A DNA stretch of 64,000 nucleotides from Fidelibacterota bacterium (GTDB lineage Bacteria > Fidelibacterota > SORT01). The notes below the pieces were generated by a model that saw nothing but the letters and a program-made list of their open reading frames with translations, was not told the DNA's origin and made no database searches. Of the stretch, positions 39,152-48,646 are shown in pieces; the stretch's first letter is position 1, and every line of letters starts with the position of its first letter. The translations under genes were made by a program, and so were the position numbers. The stretch spans positions 1-64,000 of the forward strand of contig JACZYG010000007.1 of the NCBI GenBank assembly GCA_022571215.1. The letters run 5' to 3'.

Positions 39152-40356
39152 CAACAAAGCTCAAATATCGCTCTTCGTACAATCTAAAAGCGTCTCTGTT
39201 CGTTTTAGCGTTACTGTTGGTGCTCGGGATGCTGTATTATTCACAGCGGATAACGAATCAATTAAGAGAAGAATCGAGAGAGACTGTAACATTCTATGCC
39301 GAAACTTACGCGAAATTTGCGTCAGAGAATGATGTTGAGGATTTTAGTTTTTTCTTTGAACAGTTCATACAGAGAATGACCTTTCCCGTAATTATTTCTA
39401 CAGTCGAAAATGACCCTTCTGATTGGAAGAATTTAGCTGTTGATTCATGGGACAAGAGTGAGCAGGCTTTAATAAAAGTACGTCGTTTAATGACCGCAAT
39501 GGATGAATTGAATGATCCCATAGATCTTAATTATTTTGATCCAAGTTCCAATACGAACATAGTGATAGCAAGATTTCATTACGGTGATTCCAAGTTAATC
39601 ACGCAATTAAGATGGCTGCCGTATGTTGAGATTGCTGTAGCGGGATTATTTATTCTTTTGGGCTTTGCCGGATTTCAATTTATAAGAAGATCTGAGAGGC
39701 AATTAATATGGGCGGGTATGGCGAAGGAGGCGGCTCATCAACTTGGTACGCCCCTTTCTTCTTTGATGGGCTGGGTGGAAATGTTAGAGAATGCTGACAC
39801 TGACCGGGTTGCAAAGTTGCTTCCTGAAATGAGCGCTGATCTTCAGCGACTGAATAAAGTCGCGCAACGATTTTCGCATATCGGCGCCGGAGGCGGACTG
39901 AAACCGGCAGACGTGAACGAAGTAATATCAAAAGTAGTGTCATATCTTGAAAAACGATTGCCTCAACGGAACAAAACGGTAAATATATCCATGAATTTAG
40001 GTAAGCTGCCTGAGATTTCCGTAAATGTTGATTTATTTGAATGGGCGCTCGAAAATATCATTAAAAACAGCGCTGACGCTATGTCAAGGAAAGATGGCAA
40101 GATAGAGGTCACAACGGAATTTCTACCTGAAAATAAGATCGTAAAGATCAGCATTAAGGACAACGGCAGCGGTATTCAACCGAGGTATCAAAAGGAAATT
40201 TTTAAGCCCGGATATAGTACGAAATCTACGGGATGGGGGCTTGGTTTAAGCCTCAGCAAAAGAATCATTGAGCAATATCACGGTGGGGAGCTGTTTTTGG
40301 TTGAGTCAAGCAAGGAAGCAGGTACTACTATGCAAATATCACTTAAATCAGAATAG
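39148..40356 (+). CDS. Sensor histidine kinase
   Basis: WAGMAKEAAHQLGTPLSSLMGW H-box, DNGSGIQPRYQKEIFKPGYSTKSTGWGLGLSLSKRI; TM extends upstream of TTG 39217; CTG 39148 overlaps the YfhO stop. Confidence 0.9.
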   Translation: MTTKLKYRSSYNLKASLFVLALLLVLGMLYYSQRITNQLREESRETVTFYAETYAKFASENDVEDFSFFFEQFIQRMTFPVIISTVENDPSDWKNLAVDSWDKSEQALIKVRRLMTAMDELNDPIDLNYFDPSSNTNIVIARFHYGDSKLITQLRWLPYVEIAVAGLFILLGFAGFQFIRRSERQLIWAGMAKEAAHQLGTPLSSLMGWVEMLENADTDRVAKLLPEMSADLQRLNKVAQRFSHIGAGGGLKPADVNEVISKVVSYLEKRLPQRNKTVNISMNLGKLPEISVNVDLFEWALENIIKNSADAMSRKDGKIEVTTEFLPENKIVKISIKDNGSGIQPRYQKEIFKPGYSTKSTGWGLGLSLSKRIIEQYHGGELFLVESSKEAGTTMQISLKSE

Positions 40357-40447
40357 CTTTATAGTCTAAGACGAAAAGTTAGGAAGCTTATGCTTTGAAC
40401 AGCTGAGTAGTGCAATTATATCCGTGTAGTAATTTCACAAAAAGCTC

Positions 40448-40481
40448 GGCTGCCAACCATTGCCGGGATCGATTGGCAGCC
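40448..40481. repeat. 9-bp perfect inverted repeat in intergenic region
   Basis: GGCTGCCAA(40448-40456)/TTGGCAGCC(40473-40481). Confidence 0.5.
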
Positions 40482-40569
40482 AAAGGAGCGTGAAAAGAGA
40501 AAGTATCAGAACTATCCCTTCTCAATTATAATAGACGTGAATTTCCCTTAAAAAGTTGCGTTTTTTTAA

Positions 40570-40767
40570 AATATAATTGAAGTTGAAATCATCTCCTTGA
40601 GAGGCGGTTATTATTTCAATTATGATGAGGTTGGATTTTCTTATGCAGCGGGCTTGAAATACGATACGAAAGAAGCTGAATCAGCAGCGCATAACAAATC
40701 TCAACAGCGATTGACCTTGACTTTAATTACTGCTTACTTTAACATCATGCGTAAATTTTGGAGATAA
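40570..40767 (+). pseudogene. Possible C-terminal remnant of PorV/PorQ-like outer-membrane protein
   Basis: Open frame without start encoding EIISLRGGYYFNYDEVGFSYAAGLKYDTK..., resembling barrel strands of PorV-type proteins. Confidence 0.4.
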
Positions 40768-40771
40768 TTAA

Positions 40772-41092
40772 ATGATAATTTTGATGTTATTGATGGGACA
40801 AACTTCCGAAGGATCTGAAGGCGGAGGCATCTTAGGGCTACTTCCGTTTATTCTCATATTCGTAATTTTTTATCTGCTTCTGATTCGACCTCAGATGAAG
40901 CAGCAGAAGAAAAAACAAGTTATGATCAAAGAGTTAGCCAAAGGGGATAAGGTAATTACGATAGGCGGATTGCACGGTACGATCGAGGGTATAAAGGAGA
41001 AAGAAGAAGTGCTGATCTTAAAGATTGCGGACAATGTAAAAGTCAATGTTTCAAGAAGCGCTGTCACAAGCAAAAAAGAAAGTAAGAAATAA
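40772..41092 (+). CDS. yajC: Preprotein translocase subunit YajC
   Basis: LLPFILIFVIFYLLLIRPQMKQQKKKQVMIKELAKGDKVITIGGLHG. Confidence 0.95.
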   Translation: MIILMLLMGQTSEGSEGGGILGLLPFILIFVIFYLLLIRPQMKQQKKKQVMIKELAKGDKVITIGGLHGTIEGIKEKEEVLILKIADNVKVNVSRSAVTSKKESKK

Positions 41093-41095
41093 ACG

Positions 41096-41629
41096 TTGGC
41101 ATTATTGGATTTAAAATACTACGGGGATCCCATTCTGAGGAAAGAGACTCACTCGGTGAAAGAGTTTGATTCGGAGCTGGAACGATTCGCTCAAGACATG
41201 ATCGAAACGATGACTACCAACATCGGAGTGGGATTAGCAGCGCCTCAGGTAGATGATTTGAGAAGCCTCATAATTATAGATGTTAGCTCGGAAGAGGATG
41301 AAGAAGAAGAAAATTTAGAACCATTCATCTTAGTGAATCCCGATATAATAGAACTTTCGGGAAATTGTGTGATCGAAGAAGGATGTCTCAGTATTCCGGA
41401 AGTCAGAGTCGAAGTGGAGCGTCCTGAGGAAATAAGAGTTATCTACCAAGATATTAAGGGTAACAAAAAAGACTTAAAGTGCGACGGGATATTAGCAAGA
41501 GTGATTCAACATGAAGTTGATCATTTAAGAGGTCGGTTGATGATAGATTACCTTAGTTCGGTCAAACGGGACCTATTGAAATCTAAACTCCAAAAGATAT
41601 CACGCGGCGAAATTCCCGCAGGAGTTTAA
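41096..41629 (+). CDS. def: Peptide deformylase
   Basis: GVGLAAPQVD, EEGCLSIPEV, QHEVDHLRGRL. Confidence 0.96.
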   Translation: MALLDLKYYGDPILRKETHSVKEFDSELERFAQDMIETMTTNIGVGLAAPQVDDLRSLIIIDVSSEEDEEEENLEPFILVNPDIIELSGNCVIEEGCLSIPEVRVEVERPEEIRVIYQDIKGNKKDLKCDGILARVIQHEVDHLRGRLMIDYLSSVKRDLLKSKLQKISRGEIPAGV

Positions 41630-41661
41630 CGAACGACATTTCACAATATAAGAGTCCCGCG

Positions 41662-42591
41662 ATGAAAATCATTTTCATGGGCACCCCTGAATTCGCTGTT
41701 CCATCATTAAAAAAATTATCAGAAAACAATTATAAGCCGATCGCCGTGGTAACGGGTCTTGATAAGAAGCGGGGAAGGGGTCAAAAATTGATTTCCACTC
41801 CCGTAAAGATTGCCGCTAACGAGTTGAATATCCCATTGATACAACCGCTGAAATTAAACGATCCTGCATTTTTAAAACAAATTAAAAATCTGAATGCGGA
41901 TCTTGCGTGTGTGGTGGCGTTTAGAATTCTACCGGAAGAATTGCTCACCATTCCGATAAGTGGAACGATAAACCTGCATGGTTCTTTACTGCCTGTATAT
42001 CGTGGGGCAGCTCCAATTCAACGCGCGATCATGGCAGGTGAGGAAGAAACAGGAGTAACGACCTTTTTCATAAAGAAAAAAGTTGATACGGGTAATATTC
42101 TTTTACAAGATTCATTGAAAATAAGCGAAAACGAAGATTTTGGCAGCGTGCATGACAGGCTCTCCAAATTAGGCGGAGATCTCCTCCTCGAAACGGTTAG
42201 GAGAATAGAATCCGGTAAGATTGAAGAAAGGGCGCAGGACGATTCTCTTGCGACTAACGCTCCTAAAATCACAACATTGGATTTGATTATTAATTGGAGT
42301 AACAACGCAAAATCAATACACGATCAGGTGAGAGGTCTATCGCCTTTTCCGGGTGTTTCGACCAAGCTGATGAACAGAAAGATAAAAATATTTAAATCCG
42401 AAGTAGAACTGAATTTAGCAGGGAAGTTTTCTACGGGAGAAGTAGCATCGGTTACGAAAGATTTTTTCACTATAACTACCGGAAAGGGTGGATTGAGAAT
42501 ATTGGAACTTCAGAGAGAAGGGAAAAATAGAATAAAAAGCGCGGATTTTTTAAGGGGAATGAGTGTATCTGTCGGTGATAAGCTGGATTGA
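41662..42591 (+). CDS. fmt: Methionyl-tRNA formyltransferase
   Basis: IIFMGTPEFAVPSL, NLHGSLLPVYRGAAPIQRAI. Confidence 0.96.
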   Translation: MKIIFMGTPEFAVPSLKKLSENNYKPIAVVTGLDKKRGRGQKLISTPVKIAANELNIPLIQPLKLNDPAFLKQIKNLNADLACVVAFRILPEELLTIPISGTINLHGSLLPVYRGAAPIQRAIMAGEEETGVTTFFIKKKVDTGNILLQDSLKISENEDFGSVHDRLSKLGGDLLLETVRRIESGKIEERAQDDSLATNAPKITTLDLIINWSNNAKSIHDQVRGLSPFPGVSTKLMNRKIKIFKSEVELNLAGKFSTGEVASVTKDFFTITTGKGGLRILELQREGKNRIKSADFLRGMSVSVGDKLD

Positions 42592-42598
42592 TGTGTAA

Positions 42599-43924
42599 AT
42601 GAGTTCGATGCGCAATATAGCACTGAATCTTCTATTGGAATCCCATAAAACAGGAAAATATATTGATCGGTTGTTAAACAAATCATTATCGAATAATTCC
42701 TTTCCGGATCAGGAGAAAAGATTTCTGACGGAGCTCGTTAAGGGAACTACGCGTATGCAGGGGCTTCTGAATTTTTACCTCAAAGAGTTGATAAAAGGTC
42801 GTTTAAAGAATGTGAAAATCTCGGTAAGGCAGATTCTGATACTCGGGCTTTATCAGCTGATCTATATGGATTCGATACCGGCATACGCCGCTATAAACGA
42901 ATCGGTAAAACTCGCTAAAAAAACCGGAAATGAACGCGATGGAGGACTTGTAAATGCGGTTCTGAGAAATTTTGAACGGAACCGGTCGGATCTGCAGGAT
43001 AAAATAGAATCATTTCCCGATGAAAAGAGAATATCGATCAAATATTCACATCCGGAGTGGTTGATCAAAAGATGGATAGAAAGATTCGGTAAAGAGGAAA
43101 CCGAAAATCTTTGCGGCTATAATAACAGCGTGCCTCGAATAAGCGTCAGACTGAATAAATTACTTAAAAAGCATCCTAAAATTCGGCAATTGATGAACAA
43201 GGAGCCGGATAAGATAATAAAATCTAAATATCTTGAAAATTATTATACTTTCGAAAAGGGATATAACTATTCGATATGGGAAGCATTCGATGATGGAGAA
43301 CTAACTATTCAGGATGTCAGCGCCGGACTCGCAGTGCGACTGTTAGCTCCGGAAGCGGGGGAGACGGTAATAGACCTCTGCGCGGCTCCGGGCGGTAAAA
43401 CCGGGGCAATCGTGGAAAGCATGGGAGATAAAGGTAGGGTCGTAGCAGTAGATTCTGATGAGTATCGGCTCTCTCTCGTGAAGGAGCACGAAGAACGGCT
43501 CGGTCTGAGCAGCATAGATTATATTTACGGAGACGGCAGCGCCATTGAATTACCAACGGCGGATCGGATATTGGTTGACGCGCCCTGTTCAGGAACGGGA
43601 GTATTCGCTAAAAGGGCGGATATTCGATGGCGGAGAAAAGAAACAGATATTGAAGGGCTGATTAAATTACAACTGAATTTGCTTCAACACGCATCCGAGC
43701 ACTTGAAAAAAGGCGGGATTCTTGTATATAGCACGTGTACAATGGAGCAAGAAGAAAATTGGGGAGTCGTAGGAAAATTCCTCGAGAACAATTTGGACTT
43801 TAAAGTTGAAGATGCGGGGAAATACGTCCCAAATGAACTTACGGACGAAAAAGGCGCTGTTGCAACCTATCCGTTTAAACATTATATTGACGGTTCATTC
43901 TGCGTACGGATGACAAAGAACTGA
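42599..43924 (+). CDS. rsmB: 16S rRNA (cytosine-5) methyltransferase RsmB
   Basis: NusB-like N-terminus; LCAAPGGKTGAI, VDAPCSGTGVFAKRADIRW, YSTCTMEQEEN. Confidence 0.94.
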   Translation: MSSMRNIALNLLLESHKTGKYIDRLLNKSLSNNSFPDQEKRFLTELVKGTTRMQGLLNFYLKELIKGRLKNVKISVRQILILGLYQLIYMDSIPAYAAINESVKLAKKTGNERDGGLVNAVLRNFERNRSDLQDKIESFPDEKRISIKYSHPEWLIKRWIERFGKEETENLCGYNNSVPRISVRLNKLLKKHPKIRQLMNKEPDKIIKSKYLENYYTFEKGYNYSIWEAFDDGELTIQDVSAGLAVRLLAPEAGETVIDLCAAPGGKTGAIVESMGDKGRVVAVDSDEYRLSLVKEHEERLGLSSIDYIYGDGSAIELPTADRILVDAPCSGTGVFAKRADIRWRRKETDIEGLIKLQLNLLQHASEHLKKGGILVYSTCTMEQEENWGVVGKFLENNLDFKVEDAGKYVPNELTDEKGAVATYPFKHYIDGSFCVRMTKN

Positions 43925-43955
43925 TTTTACTTCATACCACATTTGCGGATGGAAA

Positions 43956-44729
43956 TTGAAAAAATACTGGAATTTAATTCAATATTTATTCTACATCGGT
44001 TTGATTTTGACAGTTGTAGGGGTGATTATGGACTTTATAGTGATGCCATTCTACGTACGCTACGGGCAAGAGATAATTCTTCCTGATACACGGGGGATGG
44101 AGATTGAAGAAGCCGGCAAATTTTTGGAAGAGAGAGGATTCAAAGTTATAGAGAAAGAGCCGAGGTTCACTACCACGCTAAAACCCGGGCGTGTGTATGA
44201 ACAATCACCCGCTCCGTTATCCAAAGTGAAAAAGGGAAGACGGGTTTATCTTACGCCTTCATTGGAAGAACGACTCCTCACTGTACCGGATATAATCGGA
44301 TTATCGCAAAGGAATGCATATTTAAAAATCGAACGAACCGGATTTAAGATCGATTCCATTTTTTACGATTACTCAAATAAAATTCTTGAAGGAGCGGTAA
44401 TAGCTCAATCTATACCCGCGAAATTAGAGGCTAAGAGGGGAACACCAATTTGGATCACCGTGTCATTGGGACCTCAACCGAATATATTCAGAGTGCCGAA
44501 TTTAAGGGGTAAGAGCCTGGCTAACGCGAAGGGATTGATTGTAAAAGCCGGATTAAAAGAAGGAATAATCAGCTATAGGTTGGAGCCGGATCTAATACCG
44601 TTTACGATTATATGGCAATCGATAAATCCCGGAAAAATATTAAAGGAACGAGTATCTATAGAGCTCATCGTCAGTATCACCGACATTGAGCAGATACCCG
44701 ATCCTCCTGAGGAGAAGGATGATCTATGA
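43956..44729 (+). CDS. PASTA domain-containing membrane protein
   Basis: N-terminal TM, three PASTA-like repeats (LPDTRGMEIEEAGKFLEERGFKV; VPDIIGLSQRNAYLKIERTGFKI; VPNLRGKSLANAKGLIVKAGLK). Confidence 0.9.
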   Translation: MKKYWNLIQYLFYIGLILTVVGVIMDFIVMPFYVRYGQEIILPDTRGMEIEEAGKFLEERGFKVIEKEPRFTTTLKPGRVYEQSPAPLSKVKKGRRVYLTPSLEERLLTVPDIIGLSQRNAYLKIERTGFKIDSIFYDYSNKILEGAVIAQSIPAKLEAKRGTPIWITVSLGPQPNIFRVPNLRGKSLANAKGLIVKAGLKEGIISYRLEPDLIPFTIIWQSINPGKILKERVSIELIVSITDIEQIPDPPEEKDDL

Positions 44730-45391
44730 GTGAAATAGTTCCGTCCCTATTGTCGGCTGATTTTTCGATTTTGGCTGAAGAAGTAGCCAGAATGGAAGAA
44801 GCGGGAGCAAAAAGGTTGCATCTTGATGTTATGGACGGGCATTTTGTGCCGAACCTCTCATTTGGTAACCCAGTGGTAAAATCCTTACGGAACAAAAGTG
44901 ATCTGCATTTTGAGGTTCATCTGATGGTTCAAAATCCAGCCGACAGGATAGATGAATTTCTAAAGGCAGGAGCAGATACACTGATATTTCATGTCGAAGC
45001 GGATGGAGACGATATAGAATTGATAAAAAGAATCAAAACAGGTGGAGCGGAGGCGGGTATCTCGGTTAAACCCGGAACACCGCTGTCGTCAATTTCAAAT
45101 TTGATCTCCGAGATAGATTTATTATTAGTGATGACGGTGGAGCCGGGATTCGGCGGACAGGAGATGATCAAATCCGCTTTGCAAAAAGTGAATGAAGTGA
45201 AAAGAATGAACGGGACGGAACATTTATTGGTTGAGGTTGATGGAGGAATAAACCTTGAGACTGTTCGAGAAGCAGCTGAGGTGGGAACTGATTTAATTGT
45301 TAGCGGTTCAACTATTTTCCATTCGAGTGACCCTTCCGAAATGTTTAAAACATTATCAAGAAAAGCCGACTTGGATAATAACGGACACTGA
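44726..45391 (+). CDS. rpe: Ribulose-phosphate 3-epimerase
   Basis: IVPSLLSADFSILAEEV, HLDVMDGHFVPNLSFG, MTVEPGFGGQ. Confidence 0.97.
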   Translation: MSEIVPSLLSADFSILAEEVARMEEAGAKRLHLDVMDGHFVPNLSFGNPVVKSLRNKSDLHFEVHLMVQNPADRIDEFLKAGADTLIFHVEADGDDIELIKRIKTGGAEAGISVKPGTPLSSISNLISEIDLLLVMTVEPGFGGQEMIKSALQKVNEVKRMNGTEHLLVEVDGGINLETVREAAEVGTDLIVSGSTIFHSSDPSEMFKTLSRKADLDNNGH

Positions 45392-45961
45392 GTGGGTCTT
45401 CAAGCCGAAATTAGAAGAAAAATATTTCATCTGGTATCGTTGGTAATACCATTGGGGTATTTGATGCTCGAGAGAGAAACGACTTTGAAAGCGGTTGCTA
45501 TCGCATTTTCGTTTGTAATGACCATGGAATTGGCGCGATTATTCATTCCGAAAATTCGTAACAAGGTGCATCCGTTTTTCTCTTCGATCATGAGAGAGGC
45601 TGAGGAGAAAAAACTTTCAGGCGTCACATATATGCTGATCGGAGCATGGATAACTATCTACCTTTTTGAAAAGGAAGTCGCCATAATTGCTCTGCTCTTA
45701 GTTTCTATAAGTGATACCGCGGCTGCGATTGTGGGTACGGCATATGGTAAGATACATCTTTGGCAGAAAACCCTTGAAGGTACAGTTGCTTTTTTTGCCG
45801 TTACGGGAGTTATGATGATATTAGTTGATCATTTAACCCTTGAACAAAAGTTGACGGGATTGGTTACAGGCACATTGGTCGAACTACTTCCGATTCCGGT
45901 GAATGATAATCTGTCACTTCCAATAGTGACAGCCTTTGCAATGCAGGCGGTTGGCGGTTAA
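45392..45961 (+). CDS. Phosphatidate cytidylyltransferase / dolichol kinase-like (SEC59/DGK family) membrane protein
   Basis: IRRKIFHLVSLVIPLGYL, SISDTAAAIVGTAYGK, KTLEGTVAFF. Confidence 0.85.
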   Translation: MGLQAEIRRKIFHLVSLVIPLGYLMLERETTLKAVAIAFSFVMTMELARLFIPKIRNKVHPFFSSIMREAEEKKLSGVTYMLIGAWITIYLFEKEVAIIALLLVSISDTAAAIVGTAYGKIHLWQKTLEGTVAFFAVTGVMMILVDHLTLEQKLTGLVTGTLVELLPIPVNDNLSLPIVTAFAMQAVGG

Positions 45962-46020
45962 ATACAACTTGACTAATGCTGCGTAAGTAAGTAGATTTTT
46001 GAGTCTTAGGACGATATGTT

Positions 46021-46464
46021 ATGGTTATGACATCAACATTTTCAAAAGAAAATATTAAAGAAATAGAAAAGGTACTTGGCGTAACTGCCAAAGATGAACA
46101 AAACCATTTCAAGTTCATGCTCAATAATCCTGAGGAAAAACGTTGGCTTTCTCTTGAGATCTATCCCGATATTAAAATTGGTTCTGAAGTAGGTAATCTG
46201 ATCTCGGTCTACGCCTCAAACGCTCATTTGCAGCTTCATTTCTGTGTAGGTTACGTAGTAAGCGAAATGCTTGATGAAGTTACATTTATATCGGAAGAAA
46301 ATGGCAGGCTTTGCGGGTTGATAATTGAGAAGGGAGCCGGTTGTTCTCTCTATGCGAATGTCGACAGAAAAATTCTATCGGGAGATTTCACCGCGTTAGG
46401 ACCGGAAGTAATGCTTTCCGGCATCGCATTATCGTTATCCGAAGATGTAATAGACAACGACTGA
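46021..46464 (+). CDS. Hypothetical protein
   Basis: 147-aa intact ORF with coding-like composition; no family recognised. Confidence 0.6.
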   Translation: MVMTSTFSKENIKEIEKVLGVTAKDEQNHFKFMLNNPEEKRWLSLEIYPDIKIGSEVGNLISVYASNAHLQLHFCVGYVVSEMLDEVTFISEENGRLCGLIIEKGAGCSLYANVDRKILSGDFTALGPEVMLSGIALSLSEDVIDND

Positions 46465-46522
46465 TTACGTTAAATATTTTTTTATCATACCACTTAAATT
46501 TAAACTCTGACGGAAAAATAAT

Positions 46523-48619
46523 ATGCCGGGTTTTCTGAACAGCGCGGCATTATTCGGACTTGCTGCTGCCGCAATTCCTCTGATCCTGCACCTCTTGAAT
46601 AGAAGACGAAGGCATCTGATTGATTTCAGCACTTTAAGATTTCTTAAACAGTTGGAAAAAAAAGAGATGAACCGTCTTCGGTTAAAACGGTTATTGCTTC
46701 TGCTCATCAGAACATTAATAGTGATTTCAATTGTTCTTTCATTCAGCAGACCAACTATTAGAGGATATCTTCCGGGCGCGGAACTTTCAACAAGCGCGGT
46801 AATCTTGTTAGATAATTCCTTAAGCATGCAAATCAATGACGAAGGGATGTTGCTGTTTGACAAGTCAATTCAAGCTGCAAAAGAGATACTTACCACGTTT
46901 AATAAAAATGACCGGCTGAACGTTCTTCCGAGCGTACGAAATAAACGAATCGAATTAAACCACATGGAATGGTTAAGCCCGGATAAGGTGATCCTTACGG
47001 ATATGAATATCAGTTATCAATCGTCTGACCTAAAATTAGAGATAAAAAAGTCCATTGAATTATTGAATAATGATGAATCGGCGAACAAAGAGCTATTCAT
47101 TATCAGCGATTTTCAGGGTAATTCGGTTGTCAATATGGGCGAAGATATTGATGAGCTTGCGAAGGGTCTGCATATTTATTTGATAAAGTTAACATCGAAT
47201 GAAACGAATTATTCGATAAGCCGGGTAGATGTTATCAGTAAAGTGCTGCGTAAAGGAAGTAACGCCCGATTAGCTGTTGAGGTACAGAGTAACTCGGAAG
47301 AAAATGGGGAAGTGCGATTAGACCTGTTCATTGAAGGAGTAAGAGTCGGTCAATCTCTCGTGAATCCGACTGCTAAAAACAGTCTGATATCAGAATTTAT
47401 GGTTTCGATTAAAAGCTCAGGATTCATAAGCGGCTTTGCGGAATTGGAAGATGATGCGCTAAAGGCGGACAATAGAAGGTATTTTCATTTATACATTCCC
47501 GAACGGATTAGAGTATTGGCTATCGGTTCGGATAACGATCTTTATTTCACTGCGGCAGCGCTGAGATCAACTCTTAAGGATGGAACCGACTCAGAGTTGA
47601 AGATAATAAAACCTTCTGAGATCAAAAGAGTCCACCTGGATGACTTTGATGTCATATTGTTGTCCGCTCTCCCCGAACAAACCGATCGGTTTGCTCAGCA
47701 ATTAAAGGAATACGTGAATGTCGGGGGAGGGTTATTGATATTTCCCGGTAATGATTTTAATATGGAACGGTACAACGAATCAATCAGTTCGGAATTAGAC
47801 CTGCCAAGATTGACGGGAATCGCCCGAAGCGAAGACATTTTAGAAGAGTACACTTCAATCGGCACGATAGACTGGGATCACCCGTTGTTCGCCGGAATAT
47901 TTTCCGAGAATAAAACTGAATTAAATTATCCCAAAATAAAGAAATATTATACGATTGACGAGCATACTAATGGTGAAGACGTTGCAAAACTCGTTAATGA
48001 CAGACCTTTTATCAGCGAGTTCAGATTAGGCGAAGGGCATATAATCCTGATGCTAACCGCGCCTTCACTCGATTGGAGCGATTTCCCTCTGAAAGGTCTT
48101 TGGGTTCCATTCATTTCCAGGGCGGTCGAATACGCCATGACGGGACAATCTTCTTTTATTGATACAATCAGGGTCGGCAGTAAACTTACTTTTAATATGG
48201 ATTTTATGAACCCCGGCGCTGATTTGATAGTGAAGACACCTATTGGAAGATCATTCGCTGTTCTGCCCGAAGCAAGGGGAAATAAATTCCGGGTTAATTT
48301 TGACAGGGCAGACTTACCGGGCAGTTACCGGTTGATGCAGGATGGTGAATTAAAGAAGATGAAAACCGTTAATATCGATAGAAAGGAATTCGTGCGGGAG
48401 AGTGAGCTCGATCAATACCTGAATGAATTTAAGGAAGGGTTCGTCAGGGTGAGCTCCGTTTCTGATATACGACAAGAAATCGAAGAATCGAGAATAGGAG
48501 TTGAATTGTGGAGATATTTTGCAGTTATAGCTTTTTTACTTCTTATAGCGGAAATGGTAGTACAAAATGTTAATAATGGTAAGGAGACTCGCGAGAGCTT
48601 TTCTCAATCGACTGATTAG
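46523..48619 (+). CDS. BatA/VWA domain-containing membrane protein
   Basis: N-terminal BatA motif (FLNSAALFGLAAAAIPLILHLLNRRRR..STLRFL), VWA-like VILLDNSLSM. Confidence 0.88.
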   Translation: MPGFLNSAALFGLAAAAIPLILHLLNRRRRHLIDFSTLRFLKQLEKKEMNRLRLKRLLLLLIRTLIVISIVLSFSRPTIRGYLPGAELSTSAVILLDNSLSMQINDEGMLLFDKSIQAAKEILTTFNKNDRLNVLPSVRNKRIELNHMEWLSPDKVILTDMNISYQSSDLKLEIKKSIELLNNDESANKELFIISDFQGNSVVNMGEDIDELAKGLHIYLIKLTSNETNYSISRVDVISKVLRKGSNARLAVEVQSNSEENGEVRLDLFIEGVRVGQSLVNPTAKNSLISEFMVSIKSSGFISGFAELEDDALKADNRRYFHLYIPERIRVLAIGSDNDLYFTAAALRSTLKDGTDSELKIIKPSEIKRVHLDDFDVILLSALPEQTDRFAQQLKEYVNVGGGLLIFPGNDFNMERYNESISSELDLPRLTGIARSEDILEEYTSIGTIDWDHPLFAGIFSENKTELNYPKIKKYYTIDEHTNGEDVAKLVNDRPFISEFRLGEGHIILMLTAPSLDWSDFPLKGLWVPFISRAVEYAMTGQSSFIDTIRVGSKLTFNMDFMNPGADLIVKTPIGRSFAVLPEARGNKFRVNFDRADLPGSYRLMQDGELKKMKTVNIDRKEFVRESELDQYLNEFKEGFVRVSSVSDIRQEIEESRIGVELWRYFAVIAFLLLIAEMVVQNVNNGKETRESFSQSTD

Positions 48620-48646
48620 GCAATCTATTGTGAAAGCGAAAGCGGT

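Noticed and set aside
43309-43556. Antisense ORFs inside rsmB
   Set aside because: Composition artefacts opposite a conserved methyltransferase domain
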